From the NCBI GenBank assembly GCA_009925875.1, contig RFQD01000096.1:1-5442 (forward strand): 5,442 bases of DNA. The letters are read 5' to 3'. The position numbers were made by a program, and so were the translations under genes. The stretch comes from Microbacteriaceae bacterium. Lineage in GTDB: Bacteria; Actinomycetota; Actinomycetes; Actinomycetales; Microbacteriaceae. How positions within the stretch are numbered: position 1 is the stretch's first letter; every line of letters starts with the position of its first letter. The notes beneath the pieces were generated by a model. That model did not search any database. It saw nothing but the letters and a program-made list of their open reading frames with translations, and was not told the origin of the DNA. Positions 1 to 5,419 of the stretch are shown here, in pieces.

Positions 1-1
1 C

Positions 2-49
2 ACGGCCACGGTCACCCCGCGAAAGAAGGTGACCCGTGGCTCGCGCTAA
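2..49 (+). CDS. Possible 3' end of an upstream gene (partial)
   Basis: The frame starting at base 2 is open from the window edge to a TAA at 47-49. It would encode a short basic tail, TATVTPRKKVTRGSR. Third codon positions in this frame are mostly G or C, as in the neighbouring genes, which makes it the best of the three frames. If real, it overlaps the start of the DUF1003 gene by 14 bp. In many actinobacteria the gene before DUF1003 encodes a protein with MgtE N-terminal and CBS domains, but nothing in these 16 codons can identify the product. The other frames end at 30-32 and 85-87 and cannot be excluded. Confidence 0.3.
   Translation, partial: TATVTPRKKVTRGSR
25..29 (+). promoter_or_regulatory. 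Ribosome binding site for the DUF1003 gene
   Basis: GAAGG lies 6 nt before the GTG at 36. It supports that GTG as the start, since no in-frame ATG lies nearby. Confidence 0.6.
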
Positions 50-605
50 CCGGTATGACGAACGCTGGGATACCCCGAAGGGTTTGAGCCCGCTGTCTCG
101 GGCTCCCGGCCGGCGTGACACCTTTGGTCGTTTCACCGAGTCCATCGCGCGCGCCATGGGCACGCCGTGGTTTCTGCTCGGACTCACGATTTTCGCCGCA
201 GTGTGGATGCTCTTCAACACCTTTGCACCCGAGGGCTGGCGCTTCGACTCCGCTGTGATTGGGTTTACTGCGCTGACTCTCATTCTGTCGTTGCAGGCTT
301 CCTACGCGGCTCCGATGATTCTGCTCGCGCAGAATCGACAGGATGACCGTGATCGGGTGCAATTCGAGCAGGACCGAATTCGCGCCGAGCGCAATCTCGC
401 TGACACCGAATATTTGGCGCGCGAGATCGTGGCCTTGCGACTGGCCATGAATGACATGGCCAGCAAGGAGTTCATCCGACAAGAGCTGCGAGCACTCCTC
501 GATGAACTCGACGCCGAAAAGAAGCCAGGGGCCCGGGCGTCGACGCGTTCGACGCAACGCACAACGCAGCGCCCTGCGCCCCGTGCGACGCCCCGATCAA
601 GCTGA
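36..605 (+). CDS. DUF1003 family membrane protein
   Basis: This 189-residue protein is recognised as DUF1003. After a polar N-terminus it has two predicted membrane helices (about residues 44-62 and 73-97). The family hallmarks are a W-rich first helix followed by N61, F70-D71 before helix two, an LSLQASYAAP-like segment (84-93), QNRQ (99-102) and RDR (105-107). Residues about 100-160 are highly charged and probably helical or coiled coil on the cytoplasmic side. The last 28 residues are a low-complexity basic Arg/Thr/Pro/Ser tail. The biochemical role of the family is unknown. The GTG start is chosen because of the GAAGG upstream. The stop lies only 4 nt before the mrp start, so the two genes are very probably one transcript and may be translationally coupled. 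DUF1003 next to mrp is, as I recall, a frequent actinobacterial arrangement. The family call is secure; any function is not. Confidence 0.9.
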   Translation: MARANRYDERWDTPKGLSPLSRAPGRRDTFGRFTESIARAMGTPWFLLGLTIFAAVWMLFNTFAPEGWRFDSAVIGFTALTLILSLQASYAAPMILLAQNRQDDRDRVQFEQDRIRAERNLADTEYLAREIVALRLAMNDMASKEFIRQELRALLDELDAEKKPGARASTRSTQRTTQRPAPRATPRSS

Positions 606-609
606 CGTC

Positions 610-1734
610 GTGACCATTGCACTTCTTACCGACCGCGTGCGGGCGGCCGCGGGCACGGTCATTGACCCGGAACTGCGCCGACCCCTGAGCGACCTCGGCA
701 TGATTGGTTCGGTCGTGGCCGACAATCACGGTGCCGTGAAACTCGAGATTACGCTCACGGTGGTTGGTTGTCCGGCTGCGGCCACGATCGAGCGGGATGT
801 GCGCGCGGCCGTTGGCGCCGTGGACGGTGTCACCCGCGTTGACGTCACGATGGGCGTCATGACGGATGCCCAGCGCCTCGCGCTACGTGAATCCTTGCGT
901 CCCGGCGCAACGCGGAGCAACCCCTTCGGTCCGGGAACGCTCACGCGCGTCATCGCGGTGGCCAGTGGAAAGGGCGGCGTGGGTAAATCATCCATCACGG
1001 TTAATCTGGCCGCCGAATTGGCGCGTCGGGGGTTCGCGGTGGGTGTGATCGATGCCGATGTCTATGGCTTCAGTGTGCCGGCACTCGTGGGACTCGCCCC
1101 CGAAGGTGTTTCGGTGCGACCGATTCGGATTGACGACATGATTGTGCCACCGGTCGCACACGACATGAAGGTGCTGTCGATTGGGATGTTTGTCGAAGAT
1201 CACGACGTCGCAGTGGCCTGGCGTGGGCCCATGTTGCAGCGCACGATAAGCCAATTCCTCACGGATGCGTGGTTTGGCGCATTGGACTTCCTTGTGCTCG
1301 ACCTGCCACCTGGCACGGGTGACGTGTCGATTACCGTGGGTCAGTTGTTACCCAACGCGGAGATCATTGTGGTGACGACGCCGCAACCTTCGGCCAGCGA
1401 CGTGGCTGTGCGCGCCGGTTCTCTCGCACGCCAGCTCAATCACCACATCATCGGTGTCGTGGAGAACATGGCCGAGCGTGTGCTCGATGACGGCACAACG
1501 ATGTCACTCTTCGGCTCGGGCGGCGGTGAACGTACCGCCGCAAAGTTGGGAACGTCGGTCATCGCGACCGTTCCACTGAGCACGACGCTGCGAATGGATG
1601 CGGATGCCGGCATCCCCGTCGTTCTCGCGCACCCGGGTGACCCCGCGTCGCTCGCGTTGGGGCAGCTCGCCGACGCGGTGGTGCGACGGCCGAATCGACT
1701 AGGTGGACTCTCCGTCGAACGGAGTGGCGGCTGA
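610..1734 (+). CDS. mrp: Mrp/ApbC-type iron-sulfur cluster carrier ATPase
   Basis: The 374-residue product is a cytoplasmic P-loop ATPase of the Mrp/NBP35/ApbC family, which binds and delivers Fe-S clusters. Residues about 4-85 form a DUF59 (MIP18-like) domain containing IDPELRRPLSDLGMI and GCPAA. The deviant Walker A GKGGVGKSS is at 120-128, with signature lysine K121 and P-loop lysine K126. The switch/Walker B segment DLPPGTGD is at 231-238, and ENM at 285-287 precedes the C-terminal part. The length fits actinobacterial Mrp. The CxxC found in this region of most Mrp proteins is missing: FGSGGG (301-306) follows instead, and the only cysteine in the protein is Cys54 in DUF59. The GTG at 610 is chosen because it lies 4 nt after the DUF1003 stop and begins the DUF59 homology. 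The open frame continues upstream to 451, but that part overlaps DUF1003 and looks like shadow sequence. The ribosome site is weak, which suggests coupling. The 3' end overlaps tatB on the other strand by 36 bp. Confidence 0.95.
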   Translation: MTIALLTDRVRAAAGTVIDPELRRPLSDLGMIGSVVADNHGAVKLEITLTVVGCPAAATIERDVRAAVGAVDGVTRVDVTMGVMTDAQRLALRESLRPGATRSNPFGPGTLTRVIAVASGKGGVGKSSITVNLAAELARRGFAVGVIDADVYGFSVPALVGLAPEGVSVRPIRIDDMIVPPVAHDMKVLSIGMFVEDHDVAVAWRGPMLQRTISQFLTDAWFGALDFLVLDLPPGTGDVSITVGQLLPNAEIIVVTTPQPSASDVAVRAGSLARQLNHHIIGVVENMAERVLDDGTTMSLFGSGGGERTAAKLGTSVIATVPLSTTLRMDADAGIPVVLAHPGDPASLALGQLADAVVRRPNRLGGLSVERSGG

Positions 1735-2085
1735 CACGTTGCGTGCGGCGGCCGAGACGCTCGACCCCGAGACGCTCGACCCCGAGGCGCGGACGGGGGG
1801 CTTGTCGGCTGCGCTGGGGGACGACGTCGACGAGTCTTCGAGGAGTGCTTCGCGAATGATGCGACGCGGATCGTACTGTCGCGGGTCGAGTTTCTTCCAG
1901 TCGATGTCGTCGTAGTCCGGTCCGAGTTCCTCTTGCACGCGGGACTTGGCTCCATTCGCAAAGTCACGCAGCGCGCGAACGAAGCGCGCGAAGCCGGCGG
2001 CGGCGGCCGGCAATCGGTCGGGTCCCACCACGAGCACGGCGATGAGACCGATGAGCAGCAACTTCTCGAAGGTCAAACCGAACAC
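1699..2085 (-). CDS. tatB: Sec-independent protein translocase subunit TatB
   Basis: This 128-residue protein is the TatB component of the twin-arginine translocase, which exports folded proteins; TatB with TatC recognises the signal peptide. It starts with the typical MFG, then a conserved Glu (E7), an N-terminal membrane helix (about 8-20), the hinge GPDRLP (21-26) and an amphipathic helix (about 27-52). The block ELGPDYDDIDWKKLDP (53-68) followed by RQYDPRRIIREALL is characteristic of actinobacterial TatB. A Ser/Ala-rich disordered tail (about 85-128) contains a duplicated GSSVS. The reading frame continues far upstream, but the GTG at 2085-2083 is where homology begins. It lies 6 nt after a TANNNT -10 box and has no ribosome site, suggesting leaderless expression. 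The tail overlaps the last 36 bp of mrp. TatA and TatC are not in the window. Confidence 0.93.
   Translation of the reverse strand: MFGLTFEKLLLIGLIAVLVVGPDRLPAAAAGFARFVRALRDFANGAKSRVQEELGPDYDDIDWKKLDPRQYDPRRIIREALLEDSSTSSPSAADKPPVRASGSSVSGSSVSAAARNVSAATPFDGEST
1754..1783. repeat. Perfect 15-bp tandem duplication in the tatB tail
   Basis: The unit GAGACGCTCGACCCC occurs twice in direct succession (1754-1768 and 1769-1783), followed by a GAG that starts a third, diverged copy. On the tatB strand it encodes the repeated pentapeptide GSSVS in the disordered C-terminal tail. Being a multiple of three, it keeps the frame. It lies outside the mrp overlap and probably arose by slippage. Confidence 0.85.
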
Positions 2086-2097
2086 CCTACGAGAATA
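2086..2097 (-). promoter_or_regulatory. Probable leaderless promoter of tatB (-10 box)
   Basis: On the minus strand TATTCT (2097-2092) fits the actinobacterial TANNNT -10 consensus. Six bases follow before the GTG start at 2085, so transcription would begin at or next to the start codon. No purine-rich ribosome site is present. The -35 region (about 2114-2120) resembles no strong consensus. Confidence 0.55.
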
Positions 2098-2102
2098 CTC
2101 GC

Positions 2103-2116
2103 GAGTGCACGCACTC
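2103..2116. promoter_or_regulatory. Inverted repeat between tatB and the methyltransferase gene; possible operator
   Basis: GAGTGC-AC-GCACTC is a perfect 6-bp inverted repeat with a 2-bp centre. It overlaps a second perfect palindrome, ACTCGCGAGT, at 2097-2106. The dyad lies in the spacer/-35 region of the predicted tatB promoter and upstream of a TANNNT box (TAGGCT, 2125-2130) that could serve the methyltransferase gene. It has no T-tract and sits at the 5' ends of both genes, so it is not a terminator. No particular regulator can be named. Confidence 0.4.
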
Positions 2117-2124
2117 TTTGCCCG

Positions 2125-2130
2125 TAGGCT
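2125..2130 (+). promoter_or_regulatory. Possible -10 box for the O-methyltransferase gene
   Basis: TAGGCT matches TANNNT and lies 21 nt upstream of the GTG at 2152, leaving room for the ribosome site at 2138-2144. No convincing -35 is seen, and the box is short enough to occur by chance. Confidence 0.3.
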
Positions 2131-2137
2131 GAAGCCC

Positions 2138-2144
2138 GGGAGGG
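2138..2144 (+). promoter_or_regulatory. Ribosome binding site for the O-methyltransferase gene
   Basis: GGGAGGG, containing a full GGAGG core, ends 7 nt before the GTG at 2152. It fixes that GTG as the start. The ATG at 2145 is out of frame. Confidence 0.7.
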
Positions 2145-2151
2145 ATGGTTC

Positions 2152-2781
2152 GTGAGTAAGCACGATGTGAACTGGATGTACGCGGAGGACTTCGCGGTCG
2201 AGACTCCACCCATTCAGCGCGCTCGTGAACTGTCCCAAGAGTACGGCGTCGACGCGATTAGCCCGGCTGTGGGTGCGCAAATGGCCGTCCTCGCGGCCAG
2301 CATGAACGCGGGTTCGATCATCGAAATTGGTACGGGACTCGGCGTGAGTGGCCTCTGGTTGCTGCGCGGTGCTCCCGGGGCGCAGTTCACGTCCATCGAT
2401 TCCGAGTACGAGTATCACGAGCACGCGAATGCGCTGTTTGCTGAGGCGGGAATCGACCACACGCACGTGCGACTCATCACGGGATCCGCGTCGACGATTT
2501 TGCCACGGATGAATGAAAACTCGTATGACATGGTGGTCATTGATGCCGATCCGCTTCTCTTGCTCGAAAACGTCGAGCATGCGTTGCGCTTGGTTCGAGT
2601 GGGCGGACTCATTCTGCTTCCCCGCGCGCTCTGGCACGGTGAGGTAGCGGATCCGACGGCCCGCGGGCACATCCCCACCGCGTTTCGTTCCGTGATGACG
2701 CTCATCTCAGAATCTGACGCGGTGTTGGCGTCGCTGTCTCCTGCGGGTGATGGCCTGCTTCAACTCGTACGTGTTACGTGA
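2152..2781 (+). CDS. SAM-dependent O-methyltransferase (Rv1220c-like)
   Basis: The 209-residue protein has the Rossmann-fold methyltransferase pattern of the class I O-methyltransferase (OMT-3/caffeoyl-CoA-like) family. Motif I, IIEIGTGLGVSGLWLL, starts at residue 56, with the SAM-binding acidic residue and glycines at E58-G64. The acidic residue after strand two is in SIDSE (81-85). VVIDADP (128-134) carries the Asp (D131) expected at the metal/active-site edge. A V(R)VGGLILL strand follows (about 148-156). The usual DADK.. sequence after strand four is DADP here, so classical catechol-type chemistry should not be assumed. No membrane segment or signal peptide is seen, so it is probably cytosolic. 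The natural substrate of the actinobacterial orthologue is unknown to me. The GTG start is set by the GGGAGGG ribosome site. The gene is divergent from tatB and convergent with the DUF3117 gene, with which it shares a terminator, so it is probably monocistronic. Confidence 0.88.
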   Translation: MSKHDVNWMYAEDFAVETPPIQRARELSQEYGVDAISPAVGAQMAVLAASMNAGSIIEIGTGLGVSGLWLLRGAPGAQFTSIDSEYEYHEHANALFAEAGIDHTHVRLITGSASTILPRMNENSYDMVVIDADPLLLLENVEHALRLVRVGGLILLPRALWHGEVADPTARGHIPTAFRSVMTLISESDAVLASLSPAGDGLLQLVRVT

Positions 2782-2804
2782 TCGAGAGAGTCACCCGAAC
2801 ATAA

Positions 2805-2835
2805 AGAAAAGCCCCACGCGATGCGGGGCTTTTCT
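2805..2835. terminator. Bidirectional intrinsic terminator
   Basis: AGAAAAGCCCC (2805-2815) and GGGGCTTTTCT (2825-2835) form a perfect 11-bp stem with a 9-nt loop. The A-rich left arm and T-rich right arm give a U-tract to transcripts of both strands. The minus-strand reading continues as CTTTTCTTTAT, the better tract. The stem begins 23 nt after the methyltransferase stop and ends 25 nt after the DUF3117 stop, so it serves both convergent genes. Confidence 0.9.
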
Positions 2836-2860
2836 CAATGAGTCAATCGCGTGGAGAAAC

Positions 2861-3034
2861 CTACGCGGCCGGGACAACTCCCGACAGAACTTGGTGCAGT
2901 TCTTTTGCCTCGGCGTCGTTGACAGAAACAACCAACCGTCCGCCGCCCTCCAAGGGCACTCGAACGATGATGAGACGACCTTCCTTGACCGCCTCCATTG
3001 GACCGTCACCGGTTCTCGGCTTCATAGCCGCCAT
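2861..3034 (-). CDS. DUF3117 family small protein
   Basis: The 57-residue product begins MAAMKPRTGDGPMEA and contains VRVPLEGGGRLVVSV (24-38), a signature of the DUF3117 family. That family is small, soluble, highly conserved and, as far as I know, restricted to actinobacteria; its function is unknown. The sequence predicts a short beta-rich core with a C-terminal helix (about 40-53) and no signal or membrane segment. The open frame extends 7 codons upstream, but the ATG at 3034 is chosen because AAAGAGG lies 7 nt before it and the family normally begins MAAMKPRTGDGP. The length matches the usual 55-60 residues. It is probably transcribed alone, from a promoter in the 87-bp gap behind the glycosyltransferase gene, and ends at the shared terminator. 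The family assignment is firm; no role can be given. Confidence 0.92.
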   Translation of the reverse strand: MAAMKPRTGDGPMEAVKEGRLIIVRVPLEGGGRLVVSVNDAEAKELHQVLSGVVPAA

Positions 3035-3041
3035 TACGCCA

Positions 3042-3048
3042 CCTCTTT
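3042..3048 (-). promoter_or_regulatory. Ribosome binding site for the DUF3117 gene
   Basis: The minus strand reads AAAGAGG, ending 7 nt before the ATG at 3034. This decides for the 57-codon form over the longer open frame starting at 3055. Confidence 0.7.
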
Positions 3049-3066
3049 CTCGCAAAGCGTCCTCCT

Positions 3067-3072
3067 ATTATC
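3067..3072 (-). promoter_or_regulatory. Possible -10 box for the DUF3117 gene
   Basis: The minus strand reads GATAAT, five of six matches to TATAAT, 32 nt upstream of the ATG at 3034. It would give a leader of about 25 nt containing the ribosome site. The -35 region (about 3089-3096) is only T-rich, without a clear TTGACA. Confidence 0.4.
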
Positions 3073-3121
3073 CCATGACACTCCTCGTCGAAAAACCACG
3101 AGAAGGTGAGCGAAGGCCCGT

Positions 3122-4339
3122 TTACGGGGGTGTCCAGTCGTAGTCGGCCACCGCCCACGCCGCACCAATCCATAAGAACTGACCGACGACGAACAGTGCG
3201 ACGAGGAACGTTCTATAGAGGCGGGATGGTGGTGCCGCCAGTATTCCTAGTCCGGGGAAAAGTGGGGCAAGAATGCGGAAGGTGCTCGACTGCGGAAAGA
3301 AGACCGCAAAGATGTAGAGGCCGTAACTCAGACACCACAGCCGAATGTCGGTCCCGAGTCGACGTGCCGCCGGGAGGAGCAGCAACAAGATGCTCAAGAA
3401 AATGACCCCGCCGAGTGCCACATAGGCCCACACTTCGGGCATGTTCCACTGCATCTGCGCCCACCACCGGGCTCCAAGAATCCACGGTGTGAGGGGCACG
3501 AGTTCGATGTAGCCCACATAAGAGGATCGCCACGCGAGTTCCGTCTCTAGGTAGGCGTTGGGCACGCCCGTCACGATGCCCGCGATGAGCGGCCACGCGA
3601 ATCCCGCCACGACGAGCCACGCTGCCGTCACGGCAGCCCAGATTCGCTCGTTTCCAGGAAACGGCGTGCGTGCGCGTTGCACAAAGCGAATCACGAAATG
3701 CGCACCCACGGTGAGCGCGAGTGCCAAGGCACCGGGTCGAGTAAACGCCAACAGGGTTCCCGATGCCATCACGAGTGCGTAGCGATGCTGGGTCAGGTAG
3801 TAGAGCGACACGACGATAAGGAGCATTTGAACAGACTCGGCATAGGCCAACTGCAAGAGCGGGGCCGTGGGAGCCACGCTAAAGAGCACGACCGTGAAGA
3901 GAGCTTGGCTTGCGGGCGCATAGAGCGCAATCAACCGAAACAAGAACAATGACGTCGCCACACCGGCCGCCAGTGAAATGACCACACCGGCCGCGTTCCA
4001 ATCAAATCCGACAGTCATCAGTAGTCGGGCGAGCACCGGAAAAAGTGGGAGAAAAGCCCACTGGTTTTCGCTCACGTGACCGTCGTCGGTGCGCGGAAGT
4101 TCACTGGGATAACCTGACACGGCGATGATGTTGTACCAGCGACCATCCCACAGCGACGAAAAATCCGCGAGCGACGGCGCAGCCCCGGTCCATGGGTTCT
4201 CCGCTTGATTCTGCGCGTAAATGAGAAGAAAGACGGTACTCAGTGCGCGACCGATTGCCCAGACAAGCAGTACGGCCCCCCACCACGGCAGACCCCAGAC
4301 ACGCGTGCCCGCCAACGATTTAGCGCGAGAGCCAACCAC
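3122..4339 (-). CDS. PIG-V-like polytopic glycosyltransferase (GT-C fold)
   Basis: This 405-residue integral membrane protein has roughly ten predicted hydrophobic spans. After the first span (about 21-41) comes an extracytoplasmic loop with SLWDGRWYN (62-70). The Asp (D65) in this WDGxWY motif matches the catalytic-loop Asp of PIG-V-type mannosyltransferases, which use a lipid-linked sugar donor. Other conserved elements are AFLPLFPVL (95-103), QLAYAES (163-169), AFTRPGAL (198-205) and the C-terminal QSSTFRILAPLFP (350-362). The likely role is sugar (perhaps mannose) transfer to a cell-envelope glycolipid, glycan or protein outside the membrane; donor and acceptor are inferred. The GTG at 4339 is chosen because GAGAGG lies 7 nt upstream and it sits just before the first span. 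The frame is open further, to 4423, but that lies within dapE. It overlaps the dapE 3' end by 20 bp, so the two are probably co-transcribed and translationally coupled. No clear terminator follows. Confidence 0.82.
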   Translation of the reverse strand: MVGSRAKSLAGTRVWGLPWWGAVLLVWAIGRALSTVFLLIYAQNQAENPWTGAAPSLADFSSLWDGRWYNIIAVSGYPSELPRTDDGHVSENQWAFLPLFPVLARLLMTVGFDWNAAGVVISLAAGVATSLFLFRLIALYAPASQALFTVVLFSVAPTAPLLQLAYAESVQMLLIVVSLYYLTQHRYALVMASGTLLAFTRPGALALALTVGAHFVIRFVQRARTPFPGNERIWAAVTAAWLVVAGFAWPLIAGIVTGVPNAYLETELAWRSSYVGYIELVPLTPWILGARWWAQMQWNMPEVWAYVALGGVIFLSILLLLLPAARRLGTDIRLWCLSYGLYIFAVFFPQSSTFRILAPLFPGLGILAAPPSRLYRTFLVALFVVGQFLWIGAAWAVADYDWTPP

Positions 4340-5399
4340 GCAGAATCCTCTCAACGGTGAGAATCTGATCGACCGCGACGTGCTCGTCATCCGCGTGAGC
4401 CAACGAGGGATCGCCAGGTCCAAAATTCACGGCCGGGATGCCCATCTCCGAAAGTCGCGCAACATCGGTCCAACCATATTTGGGTGCCGCCGGTGCCCCC
4501 ACCGCGTCGCAAAAGTCGCGCGCAAGTTGAGCATCGAGCCCGGGTCGAGCCCCCGGTGCCGCATCCGTGACCGTGACCTCAAATTCGCCAAAAAATTTCT
4601 CGAGAAACTCGCGCGCCTGGTCCACCGTGGTCGCCGGCGCGAAGCGGTAATTCACGCTCAGCACCGCGTCATCGGGAATCACGTTTCCGGCAACACCGCC
4701 CGACACGGCGACTGCGCTCAGGCTTTCGCGATAGTCGAGACCGTCCACCGTCACCGTAGTGGCAGCAAAATCGGACAGGCGTGTCAGGGCCACGCCCAAC
4801 TTGTGTATGGCGTTGTCGCCCTTCCAGGCGCGGGCACTGTGTGCTCGCGTGCCCCGTGCCCGAACATCCACTCGCATCGTGCCGTTGCACCCGCCCTCGA
4901 CGACCGCGTTCGTCGGCTCACACAGAATGCCAAAATCAGCGTCGAAAATCTCTGGGCGATGACGCGCGAGACGCCCGAGCCCATTGAGCGATGACTCAAC
5001 CTCCTCGTGATCGTAGAAGACCCACGTCACGTCCACGTGCGGGTCACTCAGCTGCGTCGCCAGTTTCAGCGCGACGGCGATTCCCGACTTCATGTCGACG
5101 GTGCCGCGACCGACAAGGACCTCGATGCCATCGCGACGCTCGCGCCGCACGGGAAGGTTCGCGTTCACGGGCACGGTGTCAATGTGACCGGCAATGAGCA
5201 CACGCTGGGCACGACCGAATTCGGTGCGCGCAACGAGGGCATCACCGTCTCGGAACACGTGCAAATGAGGCGTATCGCGTAACACGCGTTCTATTGCGTC
5301 GGCCAACACAGTCTCGTTGCCCGAGACGGACTCGATGTCACACACCGCTTGGGCAATCGTCGCCGCATCACGCGAAACATCGAGCTCGGGTGCGGACAT
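4320..5399 (-). CDS. dapE: Succinyl-diaminopimelate desuccinylase
   Basis: The 359-residue protein is an M20-family metallohydrolase matching actinobacterial DapE. This cytoplasmic enzyme hydrolyses N-succinyl-LL-2,6-diaminopimelate to LL-diaminopimelate and succinate, supplying lysine and the peptidoglycan cross-link residue. Expected zinc and catalytic residues are visible: H72 and D74 in AGHIDTVP, D102 in GRGTVDMKSG, the pair E132-E133 in YDHEEVE, E161 in CEPT, and H340 in DDEHV. The dimerisation domain spans about 175-280 and carries RAHSAR with H187, plus GGVAGNVIPD. Length is typical. The ATG at 5399 lies 6 nt after a TANNNT -10 box with no ribosome site, indicating a leaderless start. 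It heads an operon with the downstream glycosyltransferase gene. Its divergent partner at the right edge is probably dapD, the preceding succinylase step. A different M20 peptidase is possible, but motifs and context favour DapE. Confidence 0.92.
   Translation of the reverse strand: MSAPELDVSRDAATIAQAVCDIESVSGNETVLADAIERVLRDTPHLHVFRDGDALVARTEFGRAQRVLIAGHIDTVPVNANLPVRRERRDGIEVLVGRGTVDMKSGIAVALKLATQLSDPHVDVTWVFYDHEEVESSLNGLGRLARHRPEIFDADFGILCEPTNAVVEGGCNGTMRVDVRARGTRAHSARAWKGDNAIHKLGVALTRLSDFAATTVTVDGLDYRESLSAVAVSGGVAGNVIPDDAVLSVNYRFAPATTVDQAREFLEKFFGEFEVTVTDAAPGARPGLDAQLARDFCDAVGAPAAPKYGWTDVARLSEMGIPAVNFGPGDPSLAHADDEHVAVDQILTVERILRGWLSR
4347..4352 (-). promoter_or_regulatory. Ribosome binding site for the glycosyltransferase gene, inside dapE
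   Basis: The minus strand reads GAGAGG, 7 nt before the GTG at 4339, within the last codons of dapE. It decides the start among several in-frame candidates. Confidence 0.65.
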
Positions 5400-5411
5400 G
5401 GGTCAAGTTTA
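5400..5411 (-). promoter_or_regulatory. Probable leaderless promoter of dapE (-10 box)
   Basis: The minus strand reads TAAACT (5411-5406), matching TANNNT, followed by exactly 6 nt and then the dapE ATG. No ribosome site lies between. The -35 position falls on the first bases of the divergent gene and matches TTGACA poorly. Confidence 0.6.
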
Positions 5412-5419
5412 GGGGCGGG

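Noticed and set aside
86..105. Perfect 7-bp inverted repeat GAGCCCG/CGGGCTC with a 6-nt loop
   Set aside because: It lies inside the DUF1003 coding region and has no T-tract. It could slow early translation but chance occurrence in G+C-rich coding DNA is likely.
451..609. N-terminal extension of mrp, open from 451
   Set aside because: It overlaps the DUF1003 gene in another frame, shows no domain similarity, and would add 53 basic residues before the DUF59 domain. The GTG at 610 directly follows the DUF1003 stop.
1440..1967. 175-codon minus-strand frame opposite the mrp end
   Set aside because: Ser/Thr/Pro/Arg-rich antisense translation overlapping mrp and tatB, with no motif or ribosome site.
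2086..2670. Upstream extension of tatB on the minus strand, giving a 323-codon frame
   Set aside because: It lies opposite the methyltransferase gene and resembles nothing; TatB homology begins exactly at the GTG at 2085.
3084..3128. Short hairpins after the glycosyltransferase stop (CCCGT/ACGGG and CTCGT/ACGAG)
   Set aside because: Stems of 5 bp, one with a 2-nt loop, and without a proper T-tract behind them. Too weak to call a terminator.
4340..4423. Longer start for the glycosyltransferase within dapE
   Set aside because: The extra residues are antiparallel-free shadow of dapE in another frame, and the GTG at 4339 has a good ribosome site.
4221..4994. 257-codon plus-strand frame opposite dapE and the glycosyltransferase gene
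   Set aside because: It is a shadow of well-supported genes on the other strand. Its Arg/His-rich composition shows no family resemblance.
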